A stretch of DNA of 64,000 bases, taken from positions 1,426,001 to 1,490,000 of the forward strand of contig NZ_LT906453.1 of assembly GCF_900187045.1 (NCBI RefSeq), written 5' to 3'. The first letter of the stretch is position 1. The number at the start of each line of letters is the position of its first letter. Shown here piece after piece: positions 11,401 to 19,478 of the stretch. The stretch is from Dermatophilus congolensis. Its GTDB lineage: Bacteria; Actinomycetota; Actinomycetes; Actinomycetales; Dermatophilaceae. The position numbers were made by a program, and so were the translations under genes. The notes under the pieces were generated by a model. It was not told the DNA's origin, made no database searches, and was given only the letters and a program-made list of their open reading frames with translations.

Positions 11401-11750
11401 AGGGAACGGCACAAGTGTTGCGACGGAACGGAATCCCCACCGAACCCGTTCGTAAACACAGTGAGGGTCGTGGACCTGGCGGCGAGCCAACAGTCGTGGA
11501 AGAGATCTTGGCGGGTAACGTCGACATGGTCGTGAACACCCCTGGCAGCGGTAAGGCTCGGGCGGATGGGTACACGATCCGCACGGCAGCTACGAGTCAA
11601 GGGCTCCCCATCATCACGACGGTGCAGCAGCTCGGTGCGGCAGTGCAAGGCATGGAAGCCCTGATGGCTGACTCGATCACGATCGGGTCTATCCAGGAGC
11701 ACGCGGTGAGGCTGAATCAGGCTCAGCCGGTAAGAGAGGAGCGCGCATGA
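8418..11750 (+). CDS. carB: carbamoyl-phosphate synthase large subunit
   Basis: Makes carbamoyl phosphate from bicarbonate, ammonia and two ATP for both pyrimidine and arginine synthesis. The 1,110-residue protein has the standard two-fold architecture: two carboxyphosphate/carbamate ATP-grasp halves, each beginning with a GSGP..IGQ..EFDYS motif (near residues 15 and 563), and a C-terminal MGS-like allosteric domain. TMGGLGSG and GGRGMQVV are the two glycine-rich ATP loops. It overlaps pyrK by an ATGA. Confidence 0.97.
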   Translation: MPKRDDINSVLVIGSGPIVIGQAAEFDYSGTQACRVLRAEGLRVILVNSNPATIMTDPDIADATYIEPIEPSILERIIAKEQPDAILATLGGQTALNAAIALHENGVLDKYGCCLIGANVEAIQLGENRELFKSVVEKVGAESAASLICHTMDEVLAGAEQLGYPLVVRPSFTMGGLGSGFAYNEEDLRRIAGAGLDDSPTTEVLLEESILGWKEYELEVMRDHADNVVVVCSIENVDPVGVHTGDSITVAPALTLTDREYQRMRDIGIAVIREVGVDTGGCNIQFAVNPVDGRIIVIEMNPRVSRSSALASKATGFPIAKIAAKMAIGYTLDEVPNDITEKTPASFEPTLDYVVVKVPRFAFEKFPDAEDVLTTTMKSVGEAMSLGRNFTEALQKALRSTERQGAGFHWRPGTTPSREQAMCLLEQAAIPRDGRIELVQQVLRAGVSVEEVFEATKIDPWFLDQIALINAVAEQVARSQNSSGTIDPQILRLAKRHGFSDAQLAEILATDEAVVRGVRHALGVRPVYKTVDTCAAEFAASTPYYYSTYDCETEIAPREQPAVIILGSGPNRIGQGIEFDYSCVHASFALRDAGFETVMVNCNPETVSTDYDTSSRLYFEPLTLEDVLEIIHTERQAGPVAGVIVQLGGQTPLGLAAALKAEGVPIVGTSPEAIDLAEDRGAFGRVLEAAGLPAPSNGIAYSSAQAVEIAAGIGYPVLVRPSYVLGGRGMQVVYDDPTLIEYVDRATFADTEHPVLIDRFLDDAIEIDVDALFDGREMYLGGVMEHIEEAGIHSGDSACVLPPITLGPSEIERIRESTRLLGEGIGVHGLLNVQFALTQDILYVLEANPRASRTVPFVAKATGIPLAAAASRIMLGATIQQLREEGMLPQVGDGSTLTANAPLSVKEAILPFKRFRTAQGRVVDSVLGPEMRSTGEVMGIDATYGAAFAKTQMGALAGLPTAGRVFVSVADRDKRAMIFPIKRLHEMGFSLLATEGTAQVLRRNGIPTEPVRKHSEGRGPGGEPTVVEEILAGNVDMVVNTPGSGKARADGYTIRTAATSQGLPIITTVQQLGAAVQGMEALMADSITIGSIQEHAVRLNQAQPVREERA

Positions 11751-12631
11751 GTGCGCGACGCACGGTTCACGTCGAGGCTCGACTGGTAGCGACGAGACCA
11801 GCGGGTCACTACCAGTACATGACGTTCACTGCGCCAGGCTTGCCCGATCTGGCTAAGCCTGGGCAGTTCGTTGGTATCACTGTGGGTGGGCAGATGAGTG
11901 GCGCGTTGCTGCGTCGTTCTTTTGCCCTGCATGCGGTCAGTCCCGCTGCGGATCGCTCTGAAGAAGACATTCTGGACATTGTTGTTTCCCCCGCGGGTAA
12001 GGGCACGGACTGGTTGGCCAACCTGGAGGTTGGTTCGTACGTGGACTTGGTGGGGCCGCTCGGTAGGGCGTTCCCGTTGCCGCGTGAGCGGGTCAATTGT
12101 GTGCTTGTTGGTGGCGGTTATGGCAGTGCGCCGCTGTTTTGGTTGGCGGCGGCGCTGCGCGAGCGCGGCTGCCATGTCGAGTTCATTCTCGGTGCAGCTA
12201 CGAATGACCGCCTGTTCGGAGCGGATAAGGCTGAACGGTATGCCGACGGCGTTACCGTCGTCACTGACGATGGTTCTCGTGGGCAGCAGGGTTGGGTTTC
12301 TGATCCGCTTCCTGAGGTTATTCGTCGTAGCGATGCTTCGGTCGTGTACGCCTGTGGCCCGATGGGCATGCTTGAGTCGGTGACGCGGGTTGCTGGCGAG
12401 ATGGGTGTGATCGCGCAGGTCTCTGTGGAAGAGGCCATGGCCTGCGGTATCGGGGTGTGTATGACCTGCACAATGCCGGTGACTGGCTCCGATGGGGTGA
12501 CGCGGATGGTGCGTAGCTGCGTGGAAGGGCCTACCTTCCGCGGAGATCGGGTTCGTTGGGATGCGTGGAATGACGGGTACTGCCAAGTTCCTGCTGATGC
12601 GGTTGGCGCCCCAGGAAACGGAGGCCACTGA
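11747..12631 (+). CDS. pyrK: dihydroorotate dehydrogenase electron-transfer subunit
   Basis: FAD and [2Fe-2S] subunit that passes electrons from class 1B PyrD to NAD. The 294-residue protein has a ferredoxin-reductase-like fold: the FAD motif [11 protein letters not shown], the NAD-binding [10 protein letters not shown] segment, and iron-sulfur ligands at Cys233, Cys238, Cys241 and Cys258 in [10 protein letters not shown] and RSCVEGP. It sits directly before pyrD with a one-base overlap, which supports a PyrD-PyrK complex rather than a stand-alone oxidoreductase. Confidence 0.94.
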   Translation: MSARRTVHVEARLVATRPAGHYQYMTFTAPGLPDLAKPGQFVGITVGGQMSGALLRRSFALHAVSPAADRSEEDILDIVVSPAGKGTDWLANLEVGSYVDLVGPLGRAFPLPRERVNCVLVGGGYGSAPLFWLAAALRERGCHVEFILGAATNDRLFGADKAERYADGVTVVTDDGSRGQQGWVSDPLPEVIRRSDASVVYACGPMGMLESVTRVAGEMGVIAQVSVEEAMACGIGVCMTCTMPVTGSDGVTRMVRSCVEGPTFRGDRVRWDAWNDGYCQVPADAVGAPGNGGH

Positions 12632-13650
12632 TGTTTTCACGCAAACGTGACACTGCGGTTGTCGATGAGACACCGGTCGCCGCGCAGGAGACAGCTACTG
12701 AAGTTGACCTGACTGCTCAGCTGGGGCCGTTGACGCTTGCGAACCCGGTCATGACTGCTTCTGGGTGTGCCTCTAACGGGCGGGAGCTGCATAACTTCTT
12801 CGACGTGTCCGCGCTGGGGGCGTTTGTTACCAAGACAGTCCTTGCTGACCCGCGTTCAGGGCGGGGGACACCGCGCATGGCTGAGACTCCTTCAGGCATG
12901 CTCAACTCGATTGGTTTGCAGGGCCCGGGCATTGAGGCGTTTTGTGAGAAAGATCTCGCTTGGCTTGCCTCAGTGGGGGCGCGGGCGTTGGTGTCGGTTG
13001 GTGGCAATGATGCCCGTGAGTATGCGCAGGTAGCCCAGACTCTGCTTGCCTGTGAGCATGCTGGAGCGGTTGCGGGTATTGAGCTGAACATTTCGTGCCC
13101 CAATGTTGCTAACCGTGGGCTTGTGTTCGCTTGTGATCCAGTTTCTGCTGCCGAGGTTACTGAGCGGGTGCGGCGCGTCGTTGGTGAGGGTGTTCCGCTA
13201 TTCGTCAAGCTCAGTGCCGATGTCACTGACCTGGTTGAGATAGCGCGCTCTGTGGTGCACGCTGGCGCCGACGGTTTGACCATGATTAACACCCTGCTCG
13301 GTATCGAAATCGATACGGTGCGGATGCGTCCTCACTTGGCTGGTGTTACTGGCGGGCTCTCAGGCCCGGCTGTGCGCCCGGTGGGAGTGCGGGCAGTGTG
13401 GCAGGTCGCTAATGCCATGCGTGATGGCCGTATACCTCCTCGTCCCATCATCGGAGTCGGTGGCGTGCGTACAGGCGCCGATGCGCTTCAGTACCTTGCT
13501 GCGGGTGCTGCGGCTGTTCAGGTCGGTACGGCCGTCTTTAACGACCCTCATGCGCCGGTGCGGGTGATTGAGGAGTTGGCGGCGGAGTTGGACGCGCGTG
13601 GATACACGACAGTTTCGGAGGTTGTTGGCGCCGCTCTTCCGCTTTCGTAA
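12631..13650 (+). CDS. pyrD: dihydroorotate dehydrogenase, class 1B catalytic subunit
   Basis: FMN enzyme that oxidises dihydroorotate to orotate. The catalytic base is Cys156 in ELNISCPNV, which defines class 1 (class 2 enzymes use Ser). The adjacent pyrK identifies it as subclass 1B, NAD-linked. The 339 residues include an N-terminal tail of about 30 residues before the conserved LGPLTLANPVMTASG start. It lacks the membrane-associating N-terminal helices of class 2, so it should be cytosolic. Confidence 0.94.
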   Translation: MFSRKRDTAVVDETPVAAQETATEVDLTAQLGPLTLANPVMTASGCASNGRELHNFFDVSALGAFVTKTVLADPRSGRGTPRMAETPSGMLNSIGLQGPGIEAFCEKDLAWLASVGARALVSVGGNDAREYAQVAQTLLACEHAGAVAGIELNISCPNVANRGLVFACDPVSAAEVTERVRRVVGEGVPLFVKLSADVTDLVEIARSVVHAGADGLTMINTLLGIEIDTVRMRPHLAGVTGGLSGPAVRPVGVRAVWQVANAMRDGRIPPRPIIGVGGVRTGADALQYLAAGAAAVQVGTAVFNDPHAPVRVIEELAAELDARGYTTVSEVVGAALPLS

Positions 13651-13690
13651 CTGATTTGCCTGTCTGAGCCCTATCTGCCCCGGAGAGTAA

Positions 13691-14557
13691 ATGATGAGCA
13701 CCACCGCTTCTTTTGGCGTGCGCTTGCGCGCAGCAATGAAACAGCACGGCCCGTTGTGTGTCGGTATTGATCCACATCCGGGGCTCCTAGAGAAATGGGG
13801 CCTGAGCGATGATGTGCACGGGTTGGAGGTTTTTGCCGCGACGTGCGTTGAGGCTTTTGGTGGTTACGTCGCTGCGGTTAAGCCCCAGTCTGCGTTTTTC
13901 GAACGGTTCGGTAGTGCAGGTGTTGCCGTTCTGGAAGACACTTTGACTGGCTTGCGCCAGGCGGGGACGTTGTCGATTCTCGATGTCAAGCGTGGAGATA
14001 TTGGATCGACGATGGCTGGTTATGCCCAGGCGTATCTGGGTGAACAATCTTCGTTGCGGGCTGATGCGGTGACTGTCAGCCCGTACTTGGGCTACGAGTC
14101 ACTGCGCCCTGCTCTGGACTTGGCTGAGCAGACCGGTCGGGGAGTGATCGTGCTGGCGTTGACGTCGAACCCGGAAGGCAAGTCGGTGCAGCATGCCAGC
14201 ATTGCTGATCACAGTGTTGCTGGTGCCATTGTTGCTGGTGCTGCTGCCGATAACGCCGCGGCGCGTGATCGTGGTGAATTGGGTCGAGTTGGTTTGGTTG
14301 TTGGTGCCACGGTCGGTAACGCTGTTGCCGATTTGGGTATTGATTTAGCCGCGGCGAATGCTCCGATTTTGGCTCCTGGGATCGGGGCGCAGGGGGCTAC
14401 TGGTGCAGATGTGCAGCGGGTGTTTGGCGCGGCTTGCCCGAATGTGTTGGCTAATTCCAGCCGCGGTGTGCTCTCCGTGGGCTCTGATGTGAAAGCTTTG
14501 CGCAGCAAAGCTATTGCGACCGCTGAGGAGCTCGCTGAGACGTTGCGGGCGCGGTGA
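13691..14557 (+). CDS. pyrF: orotidine 5'-phosphate decarboxylase
   Basis: Converts OMP to UMP, the last step of the pathway. At 288 residues it belongs to the longer OMPDC type found in actinobacteria. The catalytic Asp-Lys pair lies in LDVKRGDIGST (Lys100), and the start carries the VGIDPHP substrate-binding motif. A GGAGAG ribosome site precedes tandem ATGs at 13691 and 13694, either of which could be used. It is 40 bases from pyrD, the only real gap within the pyr operon. Confidence 0.95.
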   Translation: MMSTTASFGVRLRAAMKQHGPLCVGIDPHPGLLEKWGLSDDVHGLEVFAATCVEAFGGYVAAVKPQSAFFERFGSAGVAVLEDTLTGLRQAGTLSILDVKRGDIGSTMAGYAQAYLGEQSSLRADAVTVSPYLGYESLRPALDLAEQTGRGVIVLALTSNPEGKSVQHASIADHSVAGAIVAGAAADNAAARDRGELGRVGLVVGATVGNAVADLGIDLAAANAPILAPGIGAQGATGADVQRVFGAACPNVLANSSRGVLSVGSDVKALRSKAIATAEELAETLRAR

Positions 14558-14558
14558 G

Positions 14559-14906
14559 ATGACCCAGGAGTCATGTTCTGCCGCGAGTGAACCTGTTGGT
14601 CCTGCTGCTGATGGTGAGGGGCTTCCTCCTGAGCTGCTTGAGATTCGCCATTCGATTGACAATATTGATGCGGCAATTATGTATTTGCTGGCAGAGCGAT
14701 TTAAGTGCACGCAGCGGGTGGGTGTTCTCAAAGCCGACTTCAATCTTCCTCCTGCTGATCCAGAGCGGGAGAAAGTGCAGATAGAGCGGTTGAGGGCCTT
14801 GGCTGTGGCTGCCAAGTTAGACCCAGCTTTCGCTGAGAAATTCCTCACTTTCGTCGTCGATGAGGTCATTCGGCACCATAAAGCCATCGCCGCAGGTGAG
14901 GCGTGA
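14559..14906 (+). CDS. chorismate mutase, AroQ class
   Basis: A 115-residue, mainly helical protein with the AroQ pattern: EIRHSIDNIDAAIMYLLAER (about 26-45), then VGVLKA and a C-terminal VVDEVIRHHKAI helix. It would convert chorismate to prephenate for phenylalanine and tyrosine synthesis. The ATG lies one base beyond the pyrF stop, so it is probably translated from the pyr operon message. That is an unusual place for an aromatic amino acid gene. The first 25 residues are Ala/Gly/Pro-rich and likely disordered. It has no signal peptide, so it should be the cytosolic form. Confidence 0.82.
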   Translation: MTQESCSAASEPVGPAADGEGLPPELLEIRHSIDNIDAAIMYLLAERFKCTQRVGVLKADFNLPPADPEREKVQIERLRALAVAAKLDPAFAEKFLTFVVDEVIRHHKAIAAGEA

Positions 14907-15030
14907 GGGGGTCTAGATGACTCATCTCCTTGCGCAGGTCGCGGGGCGTCGATAAGTTTCCTTGTGATAGACAGCCTTGTGCGGGTGTGAAGTCGCTCGG
15001 TTTAGGGAAATCCGACCCGAAGACTTTTCC

Positions 15031-15066
15031 GTACATGGGACTGTATGTACAAAATTTGCATACAAT
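15031..15066 (+). promoter_or_regulatory. probable mihF promoter with nested inverted repeats
   Basis: TACAAT at 15061-15066 is a good -10 box. GGGACT at 15037-15042, 18 bases upstream, is a weak -35. GTACAT/ATGTAC (15031-15036, 15045-15050) and TGTATG/CATACA (15042-15047, 15059-15064) form two overlapping inverted repeats across the promoter core, suggesting an operator. Confidence 0.45.
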
Positions 15067-15160
15067 CGCGCCGGAGCCGGTCACAGACTCCGCAGTGCCA
15101 GTCAATGACAAATCACCCCTCACCTGATGAACGGTGGGGGCTTCAGTCGAGGAGAGACAC

Positions 15161-15478
15161 GTGGCTCTACCCCAGCTCACCCCCGAGCAGCGCGCCGCAG
15201 CACTCGAGAAGGCCGCAGAGGCCCGCCGGGAGCGCGCCGAAGTTAAGCACCGCCTGAAGAGCTCTCAGGGATCCCTGACCGAGGTCATTAAGGAGGGGCA
15301 GACCAACGAGATCATCGGCAAGATGAAGGTTTCCGCCCTGCTCGAGTCCATGCCTGGAGTCGGGCGTGTGCGCGCCAAGCAGATCATGGAAGAGATCGGC
15401 ATTTCTGAAACCCGTCGCGTCCGTGGACTTGGCGCCAACCAGGTCACGGCCCTGCTGGACCGCTTCGGCGAGAGCTGA
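15161..15478 (+). CDS. mihF: integration host factor, actinobacterial type (mIHF)
   Basis: Small DNA-binding nucleoid protein found only in actinobacteria. The GTG at 15161 follows a GAGGAGAG ribosome site, giving 105 residues. The N-terminal half is a basic helix (RRERAEVKHRLK) and the C-terminal half is the helix-two-turn-helix-like region with the PGVGRVRAKQIMEEIGI motif (about 65-82) used for DNA contact. The order mihF-gmk-rpoZ is conserved in actinobacteria. Its stop is one base before the gmk start. Confidence 0.94.
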   Translation: MALPQLTPEQRAAALEKAAEARRERAEVKHRLKSSQGSLTEVIKEGQTNEIIGKMKVSALLESMPGVGRVRAKQIMEEIGISETRRVRGLGANQVTALLDRFGES

Positions 15479-15479
15479 G

Positions 15480-16037
15480 GTGTCAGACAGGCGGCGTCTC
15501 GTCGTTTTGGCGGGGCCGACAGCAGTAGGTAAGGGCACTATCGCGGCCTATATCCGCGAGCATCACCCTGAGATTCTGCTTTCGGTCTCCGCCACCACCC
15601 GCCCTCCGCGTGAGGGCGAGGTGGACGGCGTTCACTACCACTTCCTCGATCAAGAGGATTTCGCCGCTCGAGTCGAGGATGGGGAGTTCCTCGAGTGGGC
15701 GGTGGTGCACGGTCGGGCAAGCTACGGAACCCTGCGGGGGCCGGTTGAGGAAGCTCTCGATGCTGGTCGACCGATGCTGTTGGAGATCGATTTGCAAGGT
15801 GCGCGCCAGGTGCGCGCCACGATGCCAGATGCGTTGTTTGTTTTTCTGGAGCCGCCGAGCTGGGATGAGCTTGTTGCTCGTCTTGTGGGGCGAGGCACTG
15901 AATCTCCAGCCGAACAGGAAGCCCGACTCGCTACAGCAAGGGTCGAGTTGGCAGCGCGCAGCGAGTTTGATGTGTCGATTGTCAACGACACGGTCGAGCG
16001 AGCGGCTGCAGAACTCGTATCATTGATCGATCCCTGA
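15480..16037 (+). CDS. gmk: guanylate kinase
   Basis: Phosphorylates GMP to GDP. The GTG at 15480 gives a 185-residue protein with the P-loop GPTAVGKGT (about 12-20), the GMP-binding [17 protein letters not shown] segment and the [12 protein letters not shown] strand. The P-loop has Ala-Val in place of the commoner Ser-Gly, a substitution typical of actinobacterial Gmk. The ribosome site is weak, and the start is one base after mihF stops, so translation is likely coupled. Confidence 0.94.
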   Translation: MSDRRRLVVLAGPTAVGKGTIAAYIREHHPEILLSVSATTRPPREGEVDGVHYHFLDQEDFAARVEDGEFLEWAVVHGRASYGTLRGPVEEALDAGRPMLLEIDLQGARQVRATMPDALFVFLEPPSWDELVARLVGRGTESPAEQEARLATARVELAARSEFDVSIVNDTVERAAAELVSLIDP

Positions 16038-16140
16038 TTCCGACGCGCCCTTCTCAGGCGTGCGTGATCTTCACGGTCAACTTTTGATGAGCGGCCACCG
16101 TGCGCTCGAGTTGGCCCCATCAGCGATGAAAGGACACTGC

Positions 16141-16404
16141 GTGGCAGGCACCGTTGCCGATCCAATCGGTATCACCAACCCGCCCATCGACGATCTGCTG
16201 GATGTGGCGGAGAGTAAGTACTCTCTGGTCATTTACGCATCCAAGCGTGCACGTCAGATCAATGCCTACTACAGCCAGCTCTCTGAGGGGCTGCTGGAGT
16301 ACGTGGGTCCGCTGGTTGAAACCGAGGTCCGTGAAAAGCCGCTGTCGGTGGCTTTGCGTGAGATTAACGAAGGTCTGCTGACGTCGACTCCGGTCGAGGC
16401 CTGA
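16141..16404 (+). CDS. rpoZ: DNA-directed RNA polymerase omega subunit
   Basis: Small structural subunit of RNA polymerase that assists assembly of beta'. The 87-residue protein starts at GTG 16141 after a GAAAGGA site. It has the omega signature [20 protein letters not shown] followed by ASKRARQIN and the actinobacterial C-terminal PLSVALREI segment. The order gmk-rpoZ-coaBC is standard for the phylum. A clear terminator follows. Confidence 0.95.
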   Translation: MAGTVADPIGITNPPIDDLLDVAESKYSLVIYASKRARQINAYYSQLSEGLLEYVGPLVETEVREKPLSVALREINEGLLTSTPVEA

Positions 16405-16449
16405 GCGGTCGAACGAACCGTTCGTCGCGAGGAACGTGAAAACGTCTAA

Positions 16450-16482
16450 AGGTGCGCTTCTCTGATGAGAGGCGCGCCTTTT
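16450..16482 (+). terminator. intrinsic terminator after rpoZ
   Basis: A 13-base-pair stem (16450-16462 with 16467-16479, two G-T pairs) closes a 4-base loop and ends in TTTT. It ends the mihF-gmk-rpoZ unit, so coaBC should have its own promoter or depend on read-through. Confidence 0.85.
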
Positions 16483-16550
16483 GGCGTCTGTGCTGTGAGT
16501 GCGCAGCGTTGCGTCGAGAACACATGCAGATGCAGGGCAAAGGGGAATTG

Positions 16551-17891
16551 GTGACTGGTATGGACAGCAATGTTGGTGCTGGCCGGCGCGTGGTGCTCGG
16601 GGTAGGTGGGGGAGTTGCTGCATATAAGGCAGCTTCGTTGCTTCGCCTATTCACTGAGTCTGGTTTTGATGTGACGGTAGTGCCGACAGATTCGGCACTA
16701 CGGTTCGTGGGAGAGCCAACATGGTCGGCCCTGTCAGGAAACCCAGTGTCCTCGCAAGTGTGGGATTCGGTGGAGCAAGTGCGGCACGTGCTACTGGGGC
16801 AGCGCGCCGATCTGGTAGTGGTGGCCCCAGCTACGGCTGACCTCTTGGCCCGCGCCGCGCACGGCATGGCCGATGACCTGCTAACTAATGTTTTGCTCAC
16901 TGCCTCGGGTCCCGTTGTAATGGCCCCAGCCATGCATACAGAGATGTGGGAGCATCCAGCAACAACTGCCAATGTGAACACGTTGCGCTCCCGAGGGGTG
17001 CATGTGCTTGATCCGGTTAGTGGTCGACTCACAGGTAAAGACACAGGTAGGGGACGTCTGCCGGACCCAGAAGACATCTATGCCGCAGCGCTGAAGGTCC
17101 TTGATGGGGCTGAGGGGGCAGCTGAGCAGAAACAGCAGCCGTTGCTTGCTGGACTGCATGTCCTGGTGACAGCTGGCGGCACCAGGGAAGCGATCGACCC
17201 GGTGCGTTTTATCGGTAACCGCAGCAGCGGAAAGCAGGGGTATGCCCTGGCGGAGGTCGCTGTGCGCCTAGGTGCACAGGTCACTGTGGTGGCAGCGAAC
17301 GTGGCACTGCCTGACCCAGATGGGGCACGCGTCATTTCTGTCGAGTCGGCTGCGCAGATGCAAGAGGCTGTCTGGGGATGTGCTTTCGGGGTGGATGAAG
17401 CCTCCGGCTGCGACGTTGCGCATGGAGTCGATAACCCGATCGACGTCGTGGTAATGGCAGCAGCGGTCGCTGACTTCCGGCCACGTTCCATCTCTGAGAC
17501 GAAAATTAAGAAAACCGACGAAACCGACCCCACCGTGCAAGCACACGATGTGCCCACCATCGAGCTCGTACGCAACCCCGACATCTTGGCTGGACTCGTC
17601 GCTGAAAGACGTTCTCGCCGAACCGGACCTCTCCTAGTGGGATTCGCTGCAGAGACAGGTGACAGCGAAGGCACAGTTGTGGAATACGCCCGCGCCAAAC
17701 TCCGCCGTAAAGGCGTAGACCTTCTTGTGGCTAACGAAGTAGGACACAATCTCACGTTCGGGAAAGACAGTTCCACAGTGCATCTGCTCGCCCCGGACTC
17801 AACCGGTGTCGTTACTATCGGACCTGCTGATAAACACGAGATAGCTCACGCTGTCTGGGCTCGGGTCCGCGAGATCCTGAACCAGCCGTAA
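16551..17891 (+). CDS. coaBC: bifunctional phosphopantothenoylcysteine decarboxylase / phosphopantothenate-cysteine ligase
   Basis: Catalyses two successive steps of coenzyme A synthesis. The N-terminal FMN-dependent CoaC half (about residues 14-185) shows VVLGVGGGVAAYKAA and the APAMHTEMW motif. The CoaB half begins near LHVLVTAGGTREAIDPVRFIGN, has the RSSGKQGYALAE loop, and ends with LVANEVG. The GTG at 16551 is preferred because AAAGGGGA lies six bases upstream; the ATG at 16560 is the alternative. The CoaB half carries a short variable insertion (GCDVAHGVDNP) before the conserved VVMAAAVADFRP motif. Confidence 0.93.
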   Translation: MTGMDSNVGAGRRVVLGVGGGVAAYKAASLLRLFTESGFDVTVVPTDSALRFVGEPTWSALSGNPVSSQVWDSVEQVRHVLLGQRADLVVVAPATADLLARAAHGMADDLLTNVLLTASGPVVMAPAMHTEMWEHPATTANVNTLRSRGVHVLDPVSGRLTGKDTGRGRLPDPEDIYAAALKVLDGAEGAAEQKQQPLLAGLHVLVTAGGTREAIDPVRFIGNRSSGKQGYALAEVAVRLGAQVTVVAANVALPDPDGARVISVESAAQMQEAVWGCAFGVDEASGCDVAHGVDNPIDVVVMAAAVADFRPRSISETKIKKTDETDPTVQAHDVPTIELVRNPDILAGLVAERRSRRTGPLLVGFAAETGDSEGTVVEYARAKLRRKGVDLLVANEVGHNLTFGKDSSTVHLLAPDSTGVVTIGPADKHEIAHAVWARVREILNQP

Positions 17892-18050
17892 ACTCGAAAC
17901 AGCGACGTTCGACCGCCGCGAGGGCCAGGTCCCACAGCCGCTCCTATGCGGTACGGTACGGCCAGCCATCGCCGTTCGGCCGTCAACCGACGACAACTTC
18001 CAGGCGCAATCGACGCCGCCGGAGAGCCGGTGGCAGCAAGGAGAGCATTC

Positions 18051-19271
18051 GTGTCTCGACTGTTCACGTCCGAGTCCGTCACCGAGGGACACCCCGACAA
18101 GATCTGCGACCAGATCAGCGACTCCATCCTCGACGCCATGCTCGAGCAAGACCCCCGCGCTCGCGTGGCGGTTGAGACCATGGTCACGACCGGTCTCGTG
18201 CACGTCGCAGGAGAGGTAGCCACCAGCGGCTACGTCGACATCCCCAACTTGGTTCGCCGCACTGTTTTGGGTATCGGCTACGACTCCTCCGTCAAAGGTT
18301 TCGACGGTAAAAGCTGTGGCGTAGAGATCTCTATCGGCGAGCAGAGCGCCGACATCGCTCAGGGTGTCGACACCGCCTACGAGACCCGCACCAGCGGTGG
18401 CGAAGACCCCTTCGACCGTCAGGGCGCTGGCGACCAGGGCTTGATGTTCGGTTACGCCTGCGATGACACCCCCGAGCTCATGCCGCTGCCGATCTTCCTC
18501 GCGCACCGTCTGGCTGAGCGCCTCACCGACGTCCGCAAGTCCGGCAAGATGGAATACCTGCGCCCCGACGGCAAAACCCAGGTCACCATCGACTACGACG
18601 GCGACAAAGCCATCAGCCTGGACACCGTTGTTGTTTCCAGCCAGCACGCCGAAGACATCGACCTCGAGAAGCAGCTCCAGCCCGAGATCGAAGCAAACGT
18701 CATCCAGCCTGTCCTGGCTGAACTAGCTGACTCCGGCGTGAACCTGGACTGCTCGGACTACCGCACCCTGGTGAACCCCACCGGCAAGTTCGTTGTTGGT
18801 GGCCCCATGGGTGACGCTGGCCTGACCGGCCGCAAGATCATCGTCGACACTTACGGCGGCATGGCTCGCCACGGTGGTGGCGCCTTCTCCGGTAAAGACC
18901 CGTCGAAGGTTGACCGCTCCGCCGCATACGCCACCCGCTGGGTCGCCAAGAACGTCGTTGCCGCTGGCCTGGCCAAGCGCTGCGAGGTTCAGACCGCCTA
19001 CGCCATCGGTAAAGCCCAGCCGGTCGGCCTTTACGTGGAATGCTTCGGTACCGAAACGGTCCCGGTTGAGAAGATCCAGGCTGCGATCACCGCCGTGTTC
19101 GACCTGCGCCCGGCCGCCATCGTTGAGCAGCTGGACCTCCTGCGCCCGATCTACCAGGCCACCGCCGCCTACGGTCACTTCGGCCGCACCACCGCTGACG
19201 GCGTGGACAACCCCTTCACCTGGGAAAAGACCAACCGCGTCGAAGAGCTTCAGCGCGTCATCCGCGGCTGA
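18051..19271 (+). CDS. metK: S-adenosylmethionine synthetase
   Basis: Makes S-adenosylmethionine from methionine and ATP. The GTG at 18051 is preceded by CAAGGAGAG, giving 406 residues of normal length. Family motifs are [17 protein letters not shown] at the N-terminus, [12 protein letters not shown] (about 128-139) and the P-loop-like [19 protein letters not shown]. Upstream bases 17892-18050 show no SAM-riboswitch consensus that I can recognise. A hairpin terminator follows. Together with ahcY and the MTHFR-like gene it forms part of the methyl cycle encoded in this window. Confidence 0.96.
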   Translation: MSRLFTSESVTEGHPDKICDQISDSILDAMLEQDPRARVAVETMVTTGLVHVAGEVATSGYVDIPNLVRRTVLGIGYDSSVKGFDGKSCGVEISIGEQSADIAQGVDTAYETRTSGGEDPFDRQGAGDQGLMFGYACDDTPELMPLPIFLAHRLAERLTDVRKSGKMEYLRPDGKTQVTIDYDGDKAISLDTVVVSSQHAEDIDLEKQLQPEIEANVIQPVLAELADSGVNLDCSDYRTLVNPTGKFVVGGPMGDAGLTGRKIIVDTYGGMARHGGGAFSGKDPSKVDRSAAYATRWVAKNVVAAGLAKRCEVQTAYAIGKAQPVGLYVECFGTETVPVEKIQAAITAVFDLRPAAIVEQLDLLRPIYQATAAYGHFGRTTADGVDNPFTWEKTNRVEELQRVIRG

Positions 19272-19318
19272 CCTCTTCACCGCACAGCCCACCTAAAACC
19301 GGGCACCAAGCAACGCCG

Positions 19319-19359
19319 GGAGCCGGTGGCTAGCACGCAACGCGCCAGCCACCGGCTCC
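19319..19359 (+). terminator. 13-bp hairpin after metK
   Basis: GGAGCCGGTGGCT (19319-19331) and its exact reverse complement (19347-19359) enclose a 15-base loop. No U-run follows. Confidence 0.65.
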
Positions 19360-19478
19360 ATGCACACCCTCCCAGGTTTTGACGGCGCACAGCCCAGCAG
19401 AGAGCAACACTGACAGTGCAGTGCGGTAAAAACGAGATAACACCTACACCCATGCCGACGTGACCGAAGGGGGTGTTT

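Noticed and set aside
17892-18050. SAM riboswitch upstream of metK
   Set aside because: No SAM-I or SAM-IV core could be recognised; only unrelated GC-rich stems.
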